A DNA stretch of 64,000 nt from Blautia parvula (lineage in GTDB: Bacteria > Bacillota > Clostridia > Lachnospirales > Lachnospiraceae). The notes beneath the pieces were generated by a model. It had not been told where the DNA came from. It worked only from the letters and a program-made list of their open reading frames with translations, and did no database searches. Shown here piece after piece: positions 60,420 through 64,000 of the stretch (the stretch's first letter is position 1; the number at the start of each line of letters is the position of its first letter). The position numbers and the translations under genes are program-made. Location: assembly GCF_020215665.1 (NCBI RefSeq), contig NZ_CP084061.1, forward strand, positions 2,698,001 to 2,762,000. The letters are read 5' to 3'.

Positions 60420-61408
60420 GCCCTCACCCTCACATCTGAATAGATTCTTTCCACAACCTTGCCGATTTCCTCCTCATCCAGAGAGATATCTCTGGGCTTA
60501 TAGCGCATAAAGTATTCCAGAATCCCGCCGGAGTCCTCTTTTGGTATCTCATATACTTTCTTATAACCGTTGTCATCCAGAATCCTGCATTTCCCTGCAA
60601 ATGCCTCCGGAATCTCAATCTCTGTCAGACTGTCAAATACCAGCGTTATCTTTTTATTGTTCTGATAACGTTCAAAAAGCTGTTCGGTGCTGCCATCGTA
60701 TACCTTTGTTCCGTGGTTGATGACAACAGAACGGCCGCACAGGGATTTGATATCTTCCATGTAATGGGAGGTTAAGAGGATCGTCGTCTTTCTCTCCCGG
60801 TTCACTTCCTTCAGATACTTCCGGATCTGCATGCCTGCCACCGCATCCAGGCCTATGGTAGGCTCATCCAGAAATAAGATTTTAGGATTGTGGAGCAGAG
60901 CAGCGAGAAGTTCCATCTTCATCCTCTCCCCCAAAGACAGGGTTCTTACCTGCACATCCATAAGGTCTTTGATGCCGAACAGTTCTATAAAATAATCCCT
61001 GTTCTTTTCATATTCCTTTTCCGACAAATGGTACATCTCCTTAAAAAGATGAAGGGTATCCCCTGCTGTCAGCTCGAAAAACAACTGGCTCTTCTGTCCC
61101 ATCACCAGGGCATACTGCTGCCGGAAACGTTTCTCCAGTTTGTTTGGATAATAGCCCAAAACACGGATGGAACCGTTGGTAGGCGCAATAATACCTGTGA
61201 GCATTTTTACTAAGGTCGTCTTACCTGCCCCGTTCCGGCCTATCATACCTACAAATTCGCCCTCTTCCACACATAAATCAACATGGCTGACTGCTGCCTT
61301 TTCTTCATATTCCCTTCGGAACAGGCCTTTCAGACTGCCCTTTATTCCCTCCGGTTTTATATACCTTCTGTAAACCTTTGTTAAATCCTCTGCTTCTATC
61401 ACATTCAT
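60416..61408 (-). CDS. ABC exporter ATPase
   Basis: 330 residues: Walker A GRNGAGKTT, Q-loop ALVMGQKSQLFFE, signature TLSLGERMKMELL, Walker B ILFLDEPTIGLD and switch His in LLTSHYMED. The C-terminal ~90 residues are an extra regulatory part. It powers the two permeases encoded downstream. The gene follows a ~340-nt leader with two terminators, so expression is probably controlled by attenuation. AAAGGAAG site. Confidence 0.92.
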   Translation of the reverse strand: MNVIEAEDLTKVYRRYIKPEGIKGSLKGLFRREYEEKAAVSHVDLCVEEGEFVGMIGRNGAGKTTLVKMLTGIIAPTNGSIRVLGYYPNKLEKRFRQQYALVMGQKSQLFFELTAGDTLHLFKEMYHLSEKEYEKNRDYFIELFGIKDLMDVQVRTLSLGERMKMELLAALLHNPKILFLDEPTIGLDAVAGMQIRKYLKEVNRERKTTILLTSHYMEDIKSLCGRSVVINHGTKVYDGSTEQLFERYQNNKKITLVFDSLTEIEIPEAFAGKCRILDDNGYKKVYEIPKEDSGGILEYFMRYKPRDISLDEEEIGKVVERIYSDVRVRA

Positions 61409-61509
61409 ATTTATCTTCCTTTCTCATCTTTAAGGCCTTTGCCCTTATTCTTCCCGGTTGTGCAGTGTCCCGAAGGTTCTGCCATAAAGACGACTTTTCT
61501 ATATAAAAA

Positions 61510-61555
61510 ACTCATGGCCTTTTGCTTACATTAGTACGCAAACAAAACCATGAGT
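61510..61555 (-). terminator. Leader terminator T2
   Basis: Outer stem ACTCATGG/CCATGAGT plus inner TTTGCGTAC/GTAAGCAAA (one mismatch), loop TAAT, followed by TTTTTTA on the minus strand. Confidence 0.75.
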
Positions 61556-61558
61556 ATA

Positions 61559-61592
61559 TGAAAAAAAGCACAGCAAAAAAACATGCTGTGCC
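61559..61592 (-). terminator. Leader terminator T1
   Basis: GCACAGCA/TGCTGTGC stem (61568-61591) followed by seven T on the minus strand. It lies just before T2. Confidence 0.75.
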
Positions 61593-61703
61593 CTCACTTT
61601 CCTTTTGGTGTGGTTTGCTGCGTGTAAGCAAAATAAATCTGCACAACAACAAAAGAGTCATTCATACAACAACCCTTCTGCCTATTTGGTTATACATTCC
61701 GAT

Positions 61704-61727
61704 TTATTTACTTGACGCAATAGACAA
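61704..61727 (-). CDS. Candidate leader peptide of the ABC exporter operon
   Basis: A TTG start 7 bp after AGGAGG opens a 7-codon frame reading M-S-I-A-S-S-K then TAA. GTG starts in the other two frames are possible too, so the exact peptide is uncertain. Position and size fit a regulatory leader whose translation would affect the downstream hairpins. Confidence 0.4.
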   Translation of the reverse strand: MSIASSK

Positions 61728-61757
61728 ACACACACCTCCTACTTCATTTTAATAGTT

Positions 61758-61786
61758 ATATTAACCTATGGCCTCCCATATGTCAA
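61758..61786 (-). promoter_or_regulatory. Consensus promoter of the ABC exporter operon
   Basis: -35 TTGACA (61781-61786), 17-bp spacer, -10 TAATAT (61758-61763). Transcription would begin near 61750. Confidence 0.8.
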
Positions 61787-61831
61787 TGATTCCTTATCTT
61801 TTCTGTGCCTCATAATCCTTCCGCCGGGAGA

Positions 61832-62656
61832 TCAGACATTACAGGATTCATTCACCACAGGAAGATATATCATAAAACAACTTCCCCTTTCCAATTCGCT
61901 CATACATGTGATTTTCCCTCCATGCTTTTCCACAATACTTTTTACAATGGAAAGTCCCAGCCCGCTTCCGGATGTACCGGATGGGGTTCTTGCATCAGAC
62001 ACCATATAAAGCCGTTCAAAAATCTTATCCAAATCTTCCCCTGTCATTCCAATTCCGGTATCTTTTATATAAATCGCAGCACAGGGACCGGCATCCTCCT
62101 TCGCTTTTGTCATAAAGGCCCCCAATGTAATAGATGCCCCGGCAGGTGAATACTTGGCAGCATTAATAAGAAGATTATCCAGCGCCCTTGTCATTTTTCC
62201 GCTATCCATACGCACTACACAGGTAAGAGATGGGGAGACATCAAAATTCAGTTTTTTATCCTCATACCTTGCATCCATCTCTGCCATATAAAAATATTCC
62301 TCCAAAAACTGGCCTAATGGAATGTCAGACATATCAAATGATTCCGCTTTATTATCCAGACAGGTAAGATAATATAAATCCTGGATCAAGTTTTCCAGGA
62401 TTTTCGTCCGCTCATGAAGAAGGCTGCCGATTTGCCGCAGCTCGTCTTTATCTGTTTCCTCTTCTGTACTGACGGTCAGAAGATAATCCACGGCGCTTCG
62501 TATTGCTGTAAGCGGTGCTCTCAAATCATGTGATATATTTTCCAGCATTTTTGTCCTTTTCTCTTCTGATTTTCTCAGTTTTTCATTTGCAACCAACAGT
62601 TTTGCTGAAAGTTCTTCTATAACGTTGAGCTCCGGCTCGCTAAACTTTTTTCGCAT
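61832..62656 (-). CDS. Soluble histidine kinase without a sensor domain
   Basis: 274 residues: a short coiled-coil start (VIEELSAKLLVANEKLRKSE), H-box ENISHDLRAPLTAIRSAVDY, N-box DNLLINAAKYSPAG, G1 DTGIGM and G2 SGSGLGLSIVKSI. All catalytic motifs are intact but there is no membrane or sensor domain, and no response regulator adjoins. It overlaps the upstream gene by 17 bp, with AGGAGAG within that gene. It may be a cytoplasmic kinase working with a distant regulator, or the remaining part of a larger kinase. Confidence 0.88.
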   Translation of the reverse strand: MRKKFSEPELNVIEELSAKLLVANEKLRKSEEKRTKMLENISHDLRAPLTAIRSAVDYLLTVSTEEETDKDELRQIGSLLHERTKILENLIQDLYYLTCLDNKAESFDMSDIPLGQFLEEYFYMAEMDARYEDKKLNFDVSPSLTCVVRMDSGKMTRALDNLLINAAKYSPAGASITLGAFMTKAKEDAGPCAAIYIKDTGIGMTGEDLDKIFERLYMVSDARTPSGTSGSGLGLSIVKSIVEKHGGKITCMSELERGSCFMIYLPVVNESCNV

Positions 62657-64000
62657 CTCTCTCTCCTGGAACTTGCTTTATAGCCATTTCATAATCATTG
62701 ATCCAATCAACTCTGTGTACTCCTTTTGCAGGTGCTTCACCGACATACAGCATGATCATCTCTTCCAGCTTTTCAAATACCGGGCTGTAATCTGTCTTAT
62801 GCTTTGGCAGCTCTTTCTTTAATACTTCTCTTATCTTTTCACCTGCTGCGCGGGCATTTTCCGCATAATACAGATAATCGCACGATTTCAGCGTATTATA
62901 TGTCTCCTTCACCTTGTGATGATTATTGCCTAAGACAATACACGGAGTTTTCGTGATGACAGCAAAAATCATTCCATGGAGCCGGTCCGTAACTGCCAGC
63001 CGTGATCTTCCGAAAAGCCTCCACTTCCTGACCAGCTGGTTTTCCCGTTCTTTGCTTGTGATCTCTTTTCCCATGACTGTATCAGTAATATGTATTTTTC
63101 CTGCTGCCTTCTCACAACACGCCTGCAGATACTTTTTTTCATCTGCATTCAAAGCACTCTCCGCATCAGAACGGAGACAAAGAAGAATCCCCTCTCTTTT
63201 TTCTGACACACAGAAGGAAGCATCAAGAGAAGCCACAATATCGATCATTTTAACAGCAGGAGACCGAAAATTCTGCCTCATCTGCTCGTATGAGACGGAA
63301 TCCCTGGCTAACAGAAGAAGTCTCCTGCACCGGTCATATACCCTGCGGCTTGCCAAACGGGCATTTTCCCCTTTCTCATCTTCTGTAAAATAGACTGTCT
63401 GGGGAAACAGGATGATTGAATTTTTATAAAATTTTTTCATTACTTTTCTGCGGAACACCTCTGCAAAAGGATATAAATTTCCAAGATTGCCTCCCCCCTG
63501 ACAAAATATCAGGTCGTTTTTATGTATTTCTCTTCCCAGTTGAAAGACTGCGTCTGAAGTATCCCATGCGTCAATCACATGAACCTGCAAAAAAGGATAC
63601 TTTTCGGATAATTTTGACAAAAAGACCTCCTGTGCATAAGCAATGGCATGATCTCCGAGATTGTCGAAACAAGGAAGCTCAAAGGAAAAAATCCTGGTGC
63701 TTTTACCTGGTTTCAGCTCAAAATCAAACTGTCTGCTCATGCGGCAGACACGTCTGCAGACTGCGGCTGCCTTTCCAAAAACAGGACGCATTTTTTCCGT
63801 ACACTTTTTTATCACTTTATATCCTTCAAATATAAAATGAGGAAGTGCATAAATACGGACCAGCTGCTTATCTTTTTTCCCGATATAAGGATTCTCATCC
63901 AACCGCCTCTTATGACTGAGCAGATATTTTTTTGCAGTATTGACGCCTTCCGGGTCCTCCAGTACATAACCGCCGCTGATAAATGAAAAAATATAGGGGA
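62640..64000 (-). CDS. Polysaccharide pyruvyl transferase family protein, 5' end outside window
   Basis: The frame is open from the window edge to the stop at 62640 (at least 453 residues); a TTG at 63902 is unlikely to be the real start, as coding-like sequence continues upstream (SGGYVLEDPEGVNTAKKYLL). The pyruvyl-transferase core starts at FSFELPCFDNLGDHAIAYAQ, followed by NDLIFCQGGGNLGNLYPFAE, RDSVSYEQM, VTDRLHGMIFAVIT and PCIVLGNNHHKVKETY. By family it adds pyruvate ketals to exopolysaccharide or wall polymers from phosphoenolpyruvate. The ~80-residue N-terminal part (including IGKKDKQLVRIYALPHFIFE) is not recognised. Confidence 0.87.
   Translation of the reverse strand, partial: PYIFSFISGGYVLEDPEGVNTAKKYLLSHKRRLDENPYIGKKDKQLVRIYALPHFIFEGYKVIKKCTEKMRPVFGKAAAVCRRVCRMSRQFDFELKPGKSTRIFSFELPCFDNLGDHAIAYAQEVFLSKLSEKYPFLQVHVIDAWDTSDAVFQLGREIHKNDLIFCQGGGNLGNLYPFAEVFRRKVMKKFYKNSIILFPQTVYFTEDEKGENARLASRRVYDRCRRLLLLARDSVSYEQMRQNFRSPAVKMIDIVASLDASFCVSEKREGILLCLRSDAESALNADEKKYLQACCEKAAGKIHITDTVMGKEITSKERENQLVRKWRLFGRSRLAVTDRLHGMIFAVITKTPCIVLGNNHHKVKETYNTLKSCDYLYYAENARAAGEKIREVLKKELPKHKTDYSPVFEKLEEMIMLYVGEAPAKGVHRVDWINDYEMAIKQVPGERDAKKV

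Larger units (their letters stand above)
61409..61750 (-). promoter_or_regulatory. Long attenuator-like leader of the ABC exporter operon
   Basis: About 340 nt from the predicted start to the ATPase ATG. In order on the minus strand: a ribosome site AGGAGG (61735-61740) with a tiny ORF, a pairing segment TTTTGCTTAC (61624-61633), terminator T1 and terminator T2. GTAAGCAAAA inside T2 (61520-61529) is fully complementary to the pairing segment, giving an alternative antiterminator fold. The layout resembles ribosome-mediated attenuators of antibiotic-resistance genes. Confidence 0.65.

Noticed and set aside
1-64000. CRISPR arrays, tRNA or rRNA genes, insertion sequences
   Set aside because: No regular short repeats with spacers, no cloverleaf-like or rRNA sequence and no transposase or integrase frame were seen.

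Overview
The window looks like the chromosome of an anaerobic, mid-GC Bacillota of the Lachnospiraceae type (gut Clostridia). The reasons are AGGAGG-type Shine-Dalgarno sites before nearly every gene, YesM/YesN two-component pairs, CUT1 sugar ABC transporters without their own ATPase, a KTGD-type wall anchor, and a dense set of plant-glycan enzymes. No rRNA, tRNA, CRISPR array or complete mobile element is visible. Family names rest on motifs read by eye; no database search was run.

Bases 1-14.6 kb are sugar-utilisation islands. Two tandem LacI regulators (the first cut by the window edge) precede a GPH-type symporter and an esterase. An AraC regulator fused to a catalytically dead GH39-like domain follows. 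Next is an operon for a lipoprotein binding protein, two permeases, a GH32 fructosidase and a GH91 enzyme, with a divergent LacI repressor. The GH91 protein has no signal peptide, so the locus reads best as uptake and intracellular breakdown of a difructose anhydride (DFA III) or an inulin-derived oligosaccharide.

Bases 15-33 kb form a beta-1,4-galactan locus. It has a YesN/YesM pair with its own solute-binding lipoprotein, a second binding protein with two permeases, a GH35 beta-galactosidase, a very large wall-anchored GH53 endogalactanase, and a DUF5107-TPR protein. Matching 20-bp-spaced boxes lie upstream of both the sensor operon and the transport operon.

Bases 33-49.5 kb hold membrane and envelope genes: an orphan Wzm-like permease behind a two-component system, a CDP-alcohol phosphatidyltransferase, a TVP38 protein, small membrane or lipoproteins and a broken kinase gene. 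They also hold a MATE exporter, a cytidylate-kinase-like protein, an AI-2E family protein, and a MarR-controlled asymmetric heterodimeric ABC exporter. An AlbA_2-type ATP-binding protein follows, with a LexA-like box.

Bases 49.7-64 kb hold a GH127 beta-L-arabinofuranosidase with an atypical DAACS symporter, two AraC regulators, a URO-D family protein, a hipB gene with a gutted hipA, and a DUF169 protein. Then come a three-gene ABC-2 exporter behind a long attenuator-like leader, a soluble histidine kinase, and a polysaccharide pyruvyl transferase-like gene running off the window. A short hairpin repeat recurs in intergenic spaces across the first half.
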